Shown here piece after piece: positions 35,285 through 42,180 of a DNA stretch of 43,936 bases. Positions within the stretch are counted from its first letter, which is position 1. Each line of letters starts with the position of its first letter. Origin of the DNA: Methylococcaceae bacterium (GTDB lineage: Bacteria > Pseudomonadota > Gammaproteobacteria > Methylococcales > Methylomonadaceae); NCBI GenBank assembly GCA_006844585.1, contig SPJM01000196.1, forward strand, positions 1 to 43,936, read 5' to 3'. A model generated the notes under the pieces. The model saw only the letters and a list, made by a program, of their open reading frames with translations. It searched no databases and had not been told where the DNA came from. Made by a program: the position numbers and the translations under genes.

Positions 35285-36214
35285 ATGGATTTAAACAAAT
35301 ATAACGTGGGATTTTTAACCTTAGGCGCTACCCATGACGATTATTCTGAAATAGAAAAAGCTTTACATCAGCAAAATATTACAGCTAGCCTAATCAACTT
35401 AAATGACTGTGAAGAGATAAATTGGTCCCAGTTTGATTTAATCAATGTTCGGGAATGCCGAGGCTTTCATTTGGATCATGAGGTGCTTGCTAAATTTGAT
35501 GCTATCAACGAGCAATTAGGCAATACCCCTTTGCTCAATTCTATGCAAGTGATACGTGCTGGACTGGATAAAGGCGTTTATTTAAAAGCTTTAGGCGATG
35601 AAGGCGTTAACTTGATTCCTACGCGTTGGTTTCAACAGGGAGAGGCTGTAGATTTGCCGACTGTGTTGGCGGAAAGCGGCTGGCAAGACTTCGTGATTAA
35701 ACCGACAGTCGCTTCCAAATGTTGGAATACTTATCGGGTTGTGATTAATCATGCGCATGATGTTCAAATTTATGAAGGCGACCGTTTATTAACAGGGAAT
35801 ATGGACGATAGCATCGCAATTTTTCATCAGTTGTTGGAAAAATTTGATTTGTGCATGCAGGCGTTCATGCCGGAAATCTTTTCATCAGGCGAGTTTTCCT
35901 TTGTTTTTATTGATGGTCTGTACAGTCATGCCGTCAATAAACAGGTTGCGCATAATAGTTGGTTGGCGCATGAAGCGTTCGGCGGGAAAAATAGCCTATA
36001 TCAGGCGAAATTGTCAGAAATTGATTGGGCGCAGAAAATTTTTGCAAAATTAACGCAAAGCTATGGCGATTTTCTGTATGCGCGGATTGATGCCGTACCG
36101 CATCAGGGACAATTGTTTTTACTGGAATGTGAATTAGTGGTCCCGCGTTTGTTTCTCAAAGAAGCTGATGCGTTTGCTAAATACGCTGAAGCCATAAAAA
36201 AAAGAATCGTATAA
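35285..36214 (+). CDS. ATP-grasp domain protein, substrate unknown
   Basis: This 309-residue protein has the ATP-grasp fold of carboxylate-amine ligases. The N-terminal domain (about 1-100) includes LINVRECRGFHLD. The ATP site includes DFVIKPTVASKCWNTYRV with the phosphate-binding lysine. The C-terminal part has GEFSFVFIDGLYSHAVNK and YARIDAVPHQGQLFLLECELVVPRLFL with acidic metal ligands. The pattern resembles the family of the cycloserine ligase DcsG and many uncharacterised homologues; the closest function is unknown. It is alone, with no pathway neighbours. A 77-bp repeat begins at its last bases (stop within 36212-36214). Confidence 0.8.
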   Translation: MDLNKYNVGFLTLGATHDDYSEIEKALHQQNITASLINLNDCEEINWSQFDLINVRECRGFHLDHEVLAKFDAINEQLGNTPLLNSMQVIRAGLDKGVYLKALGDEGVNLIPTRWFQQGEAVDLPTVLAESGWQDFVIKPTVASKCWNTYRVVINHAHDVQIYEGDRLLTGNMDDSIAIFHQLLEKFDLCMQAFMPEIFSSGEFSFVFIDGLYSHAVNKQVAHNSWLAHEAFGGKNSLYQAKLSEIDWAQKIFAKLTQSYGDFLYARIDAVPHQGQLFLLECELVVPRLFLKEADAFAKYAEAIKKRIV

Positions 36215-36287
36215 CAACTGCCTGCGAACGTCTTTGTCAGGCTGAAGCCTGACCTACTCGGAGCTATATATCTAAAGGGGTAATCAG
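36211..36287. repeat. 77-bp direct repeat, first copy
   Basis: The block begins ATAACAACTGCCTGCGAACG and ends GGGGTAATCAG, and contains a perfect 16-base palindrome TCAGGCTGAAGCCTGA with a GTAG head on the minus strand. It matches 36640-36716 at about 72 of 77 positions. Its first bases overlap the ATP-grasp stop codon. Confidence 0.85.
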
Positions 36288-36290
36288 CAT

Positions 36291-36359
36291 GTAGGGTACG
36301 CACTGCGTATCTTTGGGTGTGATGTTGTTTTAACGTTTGGTGCGCAATGCGCACCCTAC
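36291..36359. repeat. Inverted pair of GTAG-headed REPs (BIME-like)
   Basis: A plus-strand unit GTAGGGTACGCACTGCGTAT (36291-36310) faces a minus-strand unit whose reverse complement starts GTAGGGTGCGCATTGCGC (36339-36359). The two heads point outward over 69 bases, the classic layout of a bipartite mosaic element. Confidence 0.75.
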
Positions 36360-36372
36360 GGGGTGCGGAATT

Positions 36373-36394
36373 GTAGGTCGGACTTTAGTCCGAC
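36373..36394 (+). repeat. GTAG-headed REP, GTCGGACTTTAGTCCGAC type
   Basis: GTAG at 36373-36376 is directly followed by an 18-base palindrome with an 8-bp stem (GTCGGACT/AGTCCGAC) and a 2-base loop. Confidence 0.75.
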
Positions 36395-36417
36395 AACAGG
36401 TTTTACGCTGTTGAGCT

Positions 36418-36548
36418 GTTTCCCAAGTTTTACTTGGGAAACGATTAGGGAGGCTCCAGCTTGCCGCGGAGCGTTTTCCAGCTGTTTCAACTCATTGCGG
36501 GAAGCTGGAGCTTCCGGGGTGGGTTTCCCAAACTGGAGTTTGGGAAAC
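36418..36548. repeat. TTTCCCAA palindromes flanking a GAAGCTGGAGCTTC palindrome
   Basis: A stem at 36418-36442 (GTTTCCCAAGT with ACTTGGGAAAC) and a related one at 36523-36548 (GTTTCCCAAACT with AGTTTGGGAAAC) bracket GGAAGCTGGAGCTTCC at 36500-36515. The last resembles GGAG-type REP units. A weaker GGAGGCTCCAGCTTGCC unit lies at 36450-36466. Confidence 0.7.
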
Positions 36549-36609
36549 AGCAAGTGTGTATGAAAACTAATGACGCTACTTCCCAAGCTCTGCTTGGTAA
36601 GTAAAAGAA

Positions 36610-36627
36610 GGGAAGCTCTTGCTTCCC
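36610..36627. repeat. GGGAAGCTCTTGCTTCCC palindrome
   Basis: An 8-bp perfect stem with a short loop. It is related to the GGAAGCTGGAGCTTCC unit at 36500-36515, and a decayed unit (CTTCCCAAGCTCTGCTTGG) precedes it at about 36580-36598. Confidence 0.7.
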
Positions 36628-36639
36628 GAATTACGTCAT

Positions 36640-36716
36640 ATAACAGCTGACTGCGAACATCTTTGTCAGGCTGAAGCCTGACCTACTCGGGGCTATTTAT
36701 CTAAAGGGGTAATCAG
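36640..36716. repeat. 77-bp direct repeat, second copy
   Basis: Second copy of the 36211-36287 block, with about five differences, in the same orientation. The two copies bracket a 352-base segment that holds all the other REP families of the cluster. Confidence 0.85.
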
Positions 36717-36802
36717 TTACGGAGTTATGTTTGGTGGACAGAGCTTGAGGGGGCCCGGCAATCCATGACCGGGACGTATACTGAAATTTATGGCCTCGCT
36801 AT

Positions 36803-37201
36803 TTATTGAAAAATCACCGAACCAGTAGAAGCGGCATTCTTACGACCGTCTGAAATAGTCGCATTGCCGACGTTTTTCGATTCGTTGTAAATGAGTGAGT
36901 TTTTAATGTCGGAATCACTGGCGACTACAGAGCCGGTTGCAGCAATATTTTTCTGGCCGATAGCGATAGTGGCGTTAGCTTTGTTTAACGATCTGTTAAC
37001 AATCACTGATTTATTGATTGCTGAATTCCGAACGTTAATAGAGCCGGTGCTGGCGATATTCTTTTTGCCGACCGCCATGGTTGCATTGGCTTTGTTTAAT
37101 GATTGATTGATCAGCACCGATTTTTTAACCGTAGATTGAGCAAACGCAGTACTGGCTATGGCGGAACTGATGATTAATGTTATGGCTGCTAATGTTTTCA
37201 T
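36803..37201 (-). CDS. Small secreted protein of three 37-residue repeats
   Basis: This 132-residue protein is not recognised. A signal peptide (cleavage near AFAQ, residue 22) precedes three tandem repeats at about 25-61, 62-98 and 99-132. Each contains a strand-like S-V-hydrophobic-N-x-S-L-N start, then KANATxAxGxxN, then AxTGSV. Conserved Asn, Ala, Thr and Gly at regular spacing suggest a beta-solenoid or amyloid-like surface protein; this is inference from composition. Repeats one and two are closest, pointing to recent duplication of 111 bases. AAGGA precedes the ATG. It lies downstream of a structured leader. Confidence 0.75.
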   Translation of the reverse strand: MKTLAAITLIISSAIASTAFAQSTVKKSVLINQSLNKANATMAVGKKNIASTGSINVRNSAINKSVIVNRSLNKANATIAIGQKNIAATGSVVASDSDIKNSLIYNESKNVGNATISDGRKNAASTGSVIFQ

Positions 37202-37236
37202 GTTGATTGTCCTTAAAAAGTGAAAGTATTTTTTAC

Positions 37237-37313
37237 CCAGCTTTGTCGCCGAGGTTCCAAAAAAATTATTGCACTGTTCATCAATAATATCTAAATGTCA
37301 CCGACAAGGCTGG
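37237..37313 (-). promoter_or_regulatory. Nested inverted repeat in the leader of the secreted repeat protein
   Basis: Arms CCAGCTTTGTCG (37237-37248) and CGACAAGGCTGG (37302-37313) pair at 11 of 12 positions. Inside them ATTATTG (37265-37271) and CAATAAT (37282-37288) pair perfectly. The structure lies between a possible -10 box and the gene start, so it would form in the mRNA leader. Confidence 0.5.
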
Positions 37314-37328
37314 TTAAATCTTGGGTTC

Positions 37329-37334
37329 ATTATA
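37329..37334 (-). promoter_or_regulatory. Candidate -10 box for the secreted repeat protein
   Basis: TATAAT is read on the minus strand, 127 bases before the start codon. No good -35 is seen (TTACAG at 20-base spacing). The leader from here would be about 120 bases. Confidence 0.35.
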
Positions 37335-37365
37335 CGAAAGCCGCCTAAATGAGGCTGTAACAGGA

Positions 37366-38085
37366 TTACCTGACTGATGTGACCCATTCACCTTTTAGCA
37401 AGTGTTGGCGCTGTTGTTGATTAAACCTTTCAATTGCATAACGTAAAGTTGTGCGAGGCATTTCATTGTAATTTTCGATAATGAACTGTTTTAATAATTC
37501 ATTATTTATTTTCCCCGCTTCACGCAGCATCCAGCCGACGGCTTTGTGAATCAAGTCGTGTTGATCCTGTAAAAGCAATTTGGAAAGTTTGAATGTATCA
37601 TCAAGCTGATGACGTTTGATGAAATAAAATGAACTGACAATGGCAATACGCCTTTCCCATAATGATGATGATTGCGCCAATTGATAAAGCGGCGAGCGGT
37701 CTTTCTCAAATAAATAGGCGCCAACAATGTGATGTGCTGAATTATCGACTAAATCCCAATTATTAATGTTTTCAGTATTAGCCAAATAACGTTGATAGAT
37801 GACGAATTGTTTTTCCGGTTCTGCTTTTTGAAATTGTTTCACTAACAATAACAATGCGAAATGGCGAATTTCGTGTAGCGGTGATTGAAGCAGTAGTTCA
37901 ACTTCATTCAGCGGCGTATCAAAAAATTGATTAACGGTTTTTCGCAAGACGGGGACGCGAATGCCTAGAAATATATCGCCGTGGCTATATTCGCCTTCAG
38001 CGGTTTTGAAAAATCGCCGGGTTTGTTGCGCAGTATCAGCGTCAGCCAAGGATTGTAAATGCTGATTGATGCGTTGCGCATTCAT
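37366..38085 (-). CDS. DNA alkylation repair protein (AlkD-like, HEAT repeats)
   Basis: This 239-residue all-helical protein belongs to the AlkD-like family of DNA glycosylases, which remove bulky N-alkylated bases without base flipping. Family features include GIRVPVLRKTV near residue 42, the LLQSPLHEIRHFALLLLV helix pair, NINNWDLVDNSAHHIVG with the conserved Trp and Asp, and MPRTTLRYAIERF at the C-terminus. The start overlaps the rnfH stop by four bases, so it is translationally coupled to rnfH and ratA, an unusual partner. Confidence 0.85.
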   Translation of the reverse strand: MNAQRINQHLQSLADADTAQQTRRFFKTAEGEYSHGDIFLGIRVPVLRKTVNQFFDTPLNEVELLLQSPLHEIRHFALLLLVKQFQKAEPEKQFVIYQRYLANTENINNWDLVDNSAHHIVGAYLFEKDRSPLYQLAQSSSLWERRIAIVSSFYFIKRHQLDDTFKLSKLLLQDQHDLIHKAVGWMLREAGKINNELLKQFIIENYNEMPRTTLRYAIERFNQQQRQHLLKGEWVTSVR

Positions 38086-38384
38086 TTTTTTGCCGAATGG
38101 CTTTCCGTGGCTCTTTTGCGCCGGGCATCCATTGGATTAAGTTGAAGAGGGCGATATATTTCAACTCTGTCGCCGCTTTTTAAGACAGTATCTAACTGAC
38201 ATACTTTACTGTAGATGCCGACTTTTTGGCTTGATAAATCAATTTCCGGAAATTGACTCAATAAGCGTGATTGATCTATGGCTTGTTCGACTGTGGCGCC
38301 ATTGGGGAGTTGTAGAGACTCCAAATGTTGCTGATCGGAGGCGGCATAGGCCACTTCCACTTTAATGGATTTATTGGCTTCCAT
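38082..38384 (-). CDS. rnfH: RnfH family protein
   Basis: This 100-residue ubiquitin-fold protein of the UPF0125/RnfH family begins with IKVEVAYAASDQQHLESL and has the central SQKVGIYSKVCQLDTVLKSGDRVEIYRPL that defines it. The role is unclear; it is named for co-occurrence with Rnf electron transport and is paired with RatA in many gammaproteobacteria. Its start lies within the end of ratA (14-base overlap). Confidence 0.92.
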   Translation of the reverse strand: MEANKSIKVEVAYAASDQQHLESLQLPNGATVEQAIDQSRLLSQFPEIDLSSQKVGIYSKVCQLDTVLKSGDRVEIYRPLQLNPMDARRKRATESHSAKK

Positions 38385-38811
38385 AAACGACTTTAGCGCG
38401 TTGCGTGAACGCGCCGACCATGGTGTTGCAGATTTGATTGAAAACAGCGCCGAACGCCACGCTGGCTAAGGCGCTGCTCATTTCAAATTCCAAATTCAGG
38501 GAGATTTTACTGGCATCCTCGCGCAAGGGTTTAAAGTCCCATTCGCCTTCCAGTGATGAAAAAGGGCCTTCCATGAGGCTGATAAAAATTTTTCCGCCTC
38601 TGTCGATGCGGTTGCGGGTGCTGAATTTTTTATTAAATCCAGCTTTGGAAACTTGAATTTCGCCTTCTACAATATCGTCCTTTCGGCTGATAACCCGGCT
38701 ACCGCTGCACCAAGGTAAAAATTCCGGATAAGATTCGATATCGTCAACCAGATCAAACATTTGTTGAGCGGAAAATTTTACCAGGGCGCTTTTTTCTACC
38801 ACTGTCAACAT
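38371..38811 (-). CDS. ratA: RatA family START-like protein
   Basis: This 146-residue protein has the coenzyme Q-binding (Coq10/START) fold. Visible family marks are VEKSALVKFSAQQMFDLVDDIESYPEFLPWC at the N-terminus and GPFSSLEGEWDFKPL in the middle. In E. coli RatA was described as a toxin blocking ribosomal subunit joining, while Coq10 relatives bind ubiquinone; which applies here is unknown. I start it at ATG 38811, because the longer frame reads into the transporter gene. It begins two bases after the transporter stop. Confidence 0.92.
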   Translation of the reverse strand: MLTVVEKSALVKFSAQQMFDLVDDIESYPEFLPWCSGSRVISRKDDIVEGEIQVSKAGFNKKFSTRNRIDRGGKIFISLMEGPFSSLEGEWDFKPLREDASKISLNLEFEMSSALASVAFGAVFNQICNTMVGAFTQRAKVVYGSQ

Positions 38812-38813
38812 GC

Positions 38814-40172
38814 TTAGAATACTCCTAACACATGCAGGAAGACGATGAATACGGCGGCCGGGGCGATATAACAAACCAGAAATTTCCAGATGCGGTAAAT
38901 AGTGTCCGGTAATTCCAGCTCTTCGCGGCTATTTTGAGTTTTCATAACCCAACCGGCGAATACTGCGATACAAAAACCGCCTATCGGCAGCATTAAATTA
39001 GCGGTCATATAATCCAGCAAATCAAACATATTTTTGCCGAAGATGGTAAATCCCGACCAAATATTAAATGAAAAAGCGACTGCGATGCCTAAGCCCCAAG
39101 TGGCTAACCCCGCCCAAATACAAGCTTTGATTCTGGGTATATCTTTGTTTTCAACCAGCCAGGCAACAGCCGGTTCAATCAATGAGATTGATGAGGAAAG
39201 GGCGGCGAAAACCAAAAGTACAAAAAATAAAACGCCGAATATCCAGCCGCCGGTCATATTGCCGAAGGCGATAGGCAGGGTTTGGAAAATCAGCCCCGGA
39301 CCCGATCCCGGCTCCAGCCCGTTAGCAAAGACGATTGGGAAAATAGCGATACCGGCCATGATTGCGACCAAAGTATCGGCCCCGGCGATATATAAAGCTG
39401 TTTTGCCGATGGAAATATCTTTAGGCAGATAGGAGCCATAGACCATGATGGCGCCCATACCCAAACTTAAGGTGAAGAAAGCGTGACCCATCGCGGTTAA
39501 TACCGCATCGCTGTCAATTTGGCTGAAATCCGGGGTGAACATAAAGCTTAAACCTTGTTGGTAAAAGCCGGTGGTCATCGCATAACCTAATAGCAATATT
39601 AAAATAACAAATAGCGTAGGCATTAAAAAACGCACGGCTTTTTCCAAACCGCTGCTGACCCCGCGGGAAACAACGTACATGGTCGCCGCCATAAATACGC
39701 TGTGCCAGAAAGTCAGTTGTATCGGGCTGCCGACCATATCGTCGAATAAGGATTTAATTTCCAAAGCGTTGCCGCCTGAAAAACTGCCGGTAAAGGCTTT
39801 CAAGACATAAGATAAGGCCCATCCGGCGATAACGCTGTAATAAGATAAAATCAGAAAACCGGCAATAACGCCCAACCAGCCCAGATAACGCCAGCGGTTA
39901 TCAGATTCGGCTTCTTCCGACAGCGTTTCCATGGTATTGATAGGACTTTGCTTGCCGCGTCGGCCCATCATGATCTCCGCCGCCATAATCGGTAAGCCGA
40001 TTGCTGCGATGCAGAGTAAATAAATTAAAACAAATGCGCCACCGCCATTTTCACCGGTAATATAAGGAAATTTCCAAATATTACCTAAACCTACCGCAGA
40101 ACCGGTTGCAGCCAGAATGAAAGCGAATCGCGAAGACCACTCACCGTGTATTGATTTTTTTATATCCGTCAT
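38814..40172 (-). CDS. Sodium-dependent transporter, SNF/NSS family
   Basis: This 452-residue inner-membrane protein has the LeuT fold with about 11-12 helices. The first helix carries the unwound ion site in ATGSAVGLGNIWKFPYITGENGGGAF, a strong family signature. AEIMMGRRGKQ follows at the first cytosolic loop. The family co-transports sodium with amino acids or related amines; the substrate is unknown. It is inserted between smpB and ratA, which are normally adjacent and divergent, and heads a minus-strand operon with ratA, rnfH and the AlkD-like gene. Confidence 0.92.
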   Translation of the reverse strand: MTDIKKSIHGEWSSRFAFILAATGSAVGLGNIWKFPYITGENGGGAFVLIYLLCIAAIGLPIMAAEIMMGRRGKQSPINTMETLSEEAESDNRWRYLGWLGVIAGFLILSYYSVIAGWALSYVLKAFTGSFSGGNALEIKSLFDDMVGSPIQLTFWHSVFMAATMYVVSRGVSSGLEKAVRFLMPTLFVILILLLGYAMTTGFYQQGLSFMFTPDFSQIDSDAVLTAMGHAFFTLSLGMGAIMVYGSYLPKDISIGKTALYIAGADTLVAIMAGIAIFPIVFANGLEPGSGPGLIFQTLPIAFGNMTGGWIFGVLFFVLLVFAALSSSISLIEPAVAWLVENKDIPRIKACIWAGLATWGLGIAVAFSFNIWSGFTIFGKNMFDLLDYMTANLMLPIGGFCIAVFAGWVMKTQNSREELELPDTIYRIWKFLVCYIAPAAVFIVFLHVLGVF

Positions 40173-40276
40173 TTGAATCGCCTAAGCTCTAAATTAATCT
40201 CAAATTTATTTTAAGGAATCGAGTAAAATAACAAAAATATTCCGATTAGTCAGGTAAATTCTCTATTATTAACAGT

Positions 40277-40762
40277 ATGGCAGGCAAAAAATCCAAAAAA
40301 AATAAAAAACAGGCTGATAATAACATTGCGCAAAACCGTCAGGCCACCCATGAATTTTTTATAGAAGATCAGTTCGAAGCCGGTTTGGTGCTGGAAGGTT
40401 GGGAAGTCAAAAGCTTGAGAGAAGGGCGGGTGCAGCTTAAAGAAAGCTATATCCAAATTCATCGCGGCGAGGCTTGGCTGCAAGGCGCGCATATTTCGCC
40501 GTTACTGTCCGCTTCCACCCATGTTAATCCAATCTCAATCCGCAAGCGTAAACTGTTATTGCATAGGCAAGAGTTGAACAAGCTGATCGGCGCGGTTGAA
40601 CGCCGAGGCTATACTTTGGTGCCCTTATCAATGTATTGGGTGCGGGGACGCGCTAAATTAAAAATCGGTTTGGCGAAAGGTAAAAAACTACATGATAAAC
40701 GGGCCGTCGCTAAAGACCGCGATTGGCAACGCGATAAAGCCAGAATTATGAAACATGGATAA
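40277..40762 (+). CDS. smpB: SsrA-binding protein SmpB
   Basis: This 161-residue partner of tmRNA rescues stalled ribosomes. The OB-fold core has [26 protein letters not shown], and [23 protein letters not shown] is followed by the basic [15 protein letters not shown] tail that enters the mRNA channel. The N-terminus is unusually rich in Lys and Asn. The start ATG 40277 is 104 bases from the divergent transporter start. The ssrA RNA gene is not in the window. Confidence 0.96.
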   Translation: MAGKKSKKNKKQADNNIAQNRQATHEFFIEDQFEAGLVLEGWEVKSLREGRVQLKESYIQIHRGEAWLQGAHISPLLSASTHVNPISIRKRKLLLHRQELNKLIGAVERRGYTLVPLSMYWVRGRAKLKIGLAKGKKLHDKRAVAKDRDWQRDKARIMKHG

Positions 40763-40768
40763 ACATTG

Positions 40769-41122
40769 ATGAGTATTGCAGATTTTTTACAACAATTAGA
40801 TCAAACTCCTTCCGTCAGCTTTAATGAAACAATGCAGCTTATTGCTGACTATTATGATTACACGCCTACAGAATTTTCGAATGGCCTAGGGGAAGAGCAG
40901 ATAACTAACGCAGCCGGTAGCAATGAGGGTTCATGCAAAATTTTTGCTTTTGCAAGCCTCAATCAATTAACGCCGCAACAAACTTTGCAGTTATTCGGCG
41001 ATTATTATCGCGTTGATGTGCTACAAGACCCGAATGGCAGCGGTCATCAAAATATCCGCCTGTTTATGAAGTACGGCTGGGACGGCATTCAATTTAAAGG
41101 CGAAGCGCTAACCCTAAAATAA
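40769..41122 (+). CDS. HopJ family protein
   Basis: This 117-residue protein belongs to the family named HopJ type III effector. Marks include NAAGSNEGSCKIFAFASLNQL and LFGDYYRDV-like LFGDYYRVDV, then NPNGSGHQNIR-type DPNGSGHQNIRLFM. The family is widespread in free-living bacteria without type III secretion, so an effector role is unlikely here. I prefer ATG 40769 to the TTG just before. It follows smpB by six bases, suggesting co-transcription. Function is unknown. Confidence 0.85.
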   Translation: MSIADFLQQLDQTPSVSFNETMQLIADYYDYTPTEFSNGLGEEQITNAAGSNEGSCKIFAFASLNQLTPQQTLQLFGDYYRVDVLQDPNGSGHQNIRLFMKYGWDGIQFKGEALTLK

Positions 41123-41145
41123 GGGACGTGCGCCAAGTCTAAGGC

Positions 41146-42180
41146 ATGAAACTTGATTTTTTAATTGTCGGCCAAGGATTGGCGGGCAGTTTATTAGCCT
41201 GGCGTTTATTGCAAAACGGCTGTTCGATTAAAATCGTTGATCCTGATCTGGAAAACGCTTCCAAAGCGGCGGCGGGGTTAATCAACCCGGTCACCGGCAT
41301 GCGCTTTGTCAAAACTGAAAATATTGAGGCTTTATATCCGGAAGCTATCCGTTTATATTCTGAATTAGGCGCTTTTTTTCAGCAGCGTTTCTTTATCGAA
41401 AAGCCCATGTTGCGTTTATTGCGTCATCAGAAAGAGTACGATGCCGCCTTCAATCGTCTGAAACAAGATGATTATGCTGAATACCTCAATGACATCAAGC
41501 CCGCTTATTCAGGTTTGAACAGCCCCTGCGGGGTGTTGCGACAACATAAAACCGGTTACTTGCGGGTTGCTGATTTATTATCTGCGTTAAAAACCTATTT
41601 TGTTTCCAGGCAGTGTTATCTACAAACCCGGTTGGATTATGATGAGATTCAAATCGGTGCAGCGATAGCTTGGCGGAATATTCGTGCAAAAAAACTCGTT
41701 TTTTGCGAGGGTTATTTAGCCACTCAAAACCCCTTTTTTAAAGATTTACCGTTTCAACCGGTCAAAGGCGAAATCCTAACCCTGGAAACGCCTCAGCGCT
41801 TGAGGCCTGAAATACTCAACTACGGACAATGGATGATTCCTTTGACTTCGACTATGTTCAAAACCGGCGCGACTTTTGACAGGCAAAGCTTGGATCAGGA
41901 GATTACCGAAGCGGCGCGACATCAATTAATCAACACCCTTCAGAAGGTTTATCCCGAACTGAAAGAATACCACTTAGTTGCGCAGCAAGCCGGTGTAAGA
42001 CCGACGACTTTAGATAAACGCCCCTTCATTGGCTGGCACAGCGAATACCCTCAAATAGGCGTCTTCAATGGCTTTGGTTCTAAAGGCAGTTTGCAGATTC
42101 CCTTTTACAGCCGCCACTTTATCGATCATGTGAGTTCAGGAAAGCCTTTGGATTATAGCTGTGACATTAAGCGATTATGA
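41146..42180 (+). CDS. FAD-dependent oxidoreductase (DAO family)
   Basis: This 344-residue protein has an N-terminal FAD-binding Rossmann motif IVGQGLAGSLLAW (residues 6-18) and the acidic residue at the end of the second strand (VDPDLE). The AAGLINPVTGMR stretch and the C-terminal GVRPTTLDKRPFIG and GFGSKG are like the D-amino acid oxidase family, near ThiO and the oxidase half of MnmC. It has no methyltransferase half, so it is not a complete MnmC. It overlaps the next gene by four bases. Substrate unknown. Confidence 0.85.
   Translation: MKLDFLIVGQGLAGSLLAWRLLQNGCSIKIVDPDLENASKAAAGLINPVTGMRFVKTENIEALYPEAIRLYSELGAFFQQRFFIEKPMLRLLRHQKEYDAAFNRLKQDDYAEYLNDIKPAYSGLNSPCGVLRQHKTGYLRVADLLSALKTYFVSRQCYLQTRLDYDEIQIGAAIAWRNIRAKKLVFCEGYLATQNPFFKDLPFQPVKGEILTLETPQRLRPEILNYGQWMIPLTSTMFKTGATFDRQSLDQEITEAARHQLINTLQKVYPELKEYHLVAQQAGVRPTTLDKRPFIGWHSEYPQIGVFNGFGSKGSLQIPFYSRHFIDHVSSGKPLDYSCDIKRL

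Larger units (their letters stand above)
36215..36802. other. Gene-free 588-base REP palindrome cluster
   Basis: No credible gene lies here. At least eight palindromes are packed together, several starting with GTAG, the head typical of REP sequences recognised by RAYT transposases. They include TACGCACTGCGTA, GGTGCGCAATGCGCACC, GTCGGACTTTAGTCCGAC, GGAAGCTGGAGCTTCC and a GGGAAGCTCTTGCTTCCC. The tail (36717-36802) has a GGCCCGG-type GC-rich stretch and no clear structure. Confidence 0.8.

Noticed and set aside
36211-36716. REP cluster as a CRISPR array
   Set aside because: Repeats are of different families, palindromic, unevenly spaced and without unique spacers of constant length; no cas gene is in the window.
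36891-37106. Plus-strand 71-residue open frame opposite the secreted repeat protein
   Set aside because: It is the mirror of the repeat-containing minus-strand gene, which has a signal peptide and ribosome-binding site.
40769-41122. HopJ gene as a type III secretion effector
   Set aside because: The name is historical; the family is widespread in bacteria without such systems and no secretion genes are near.
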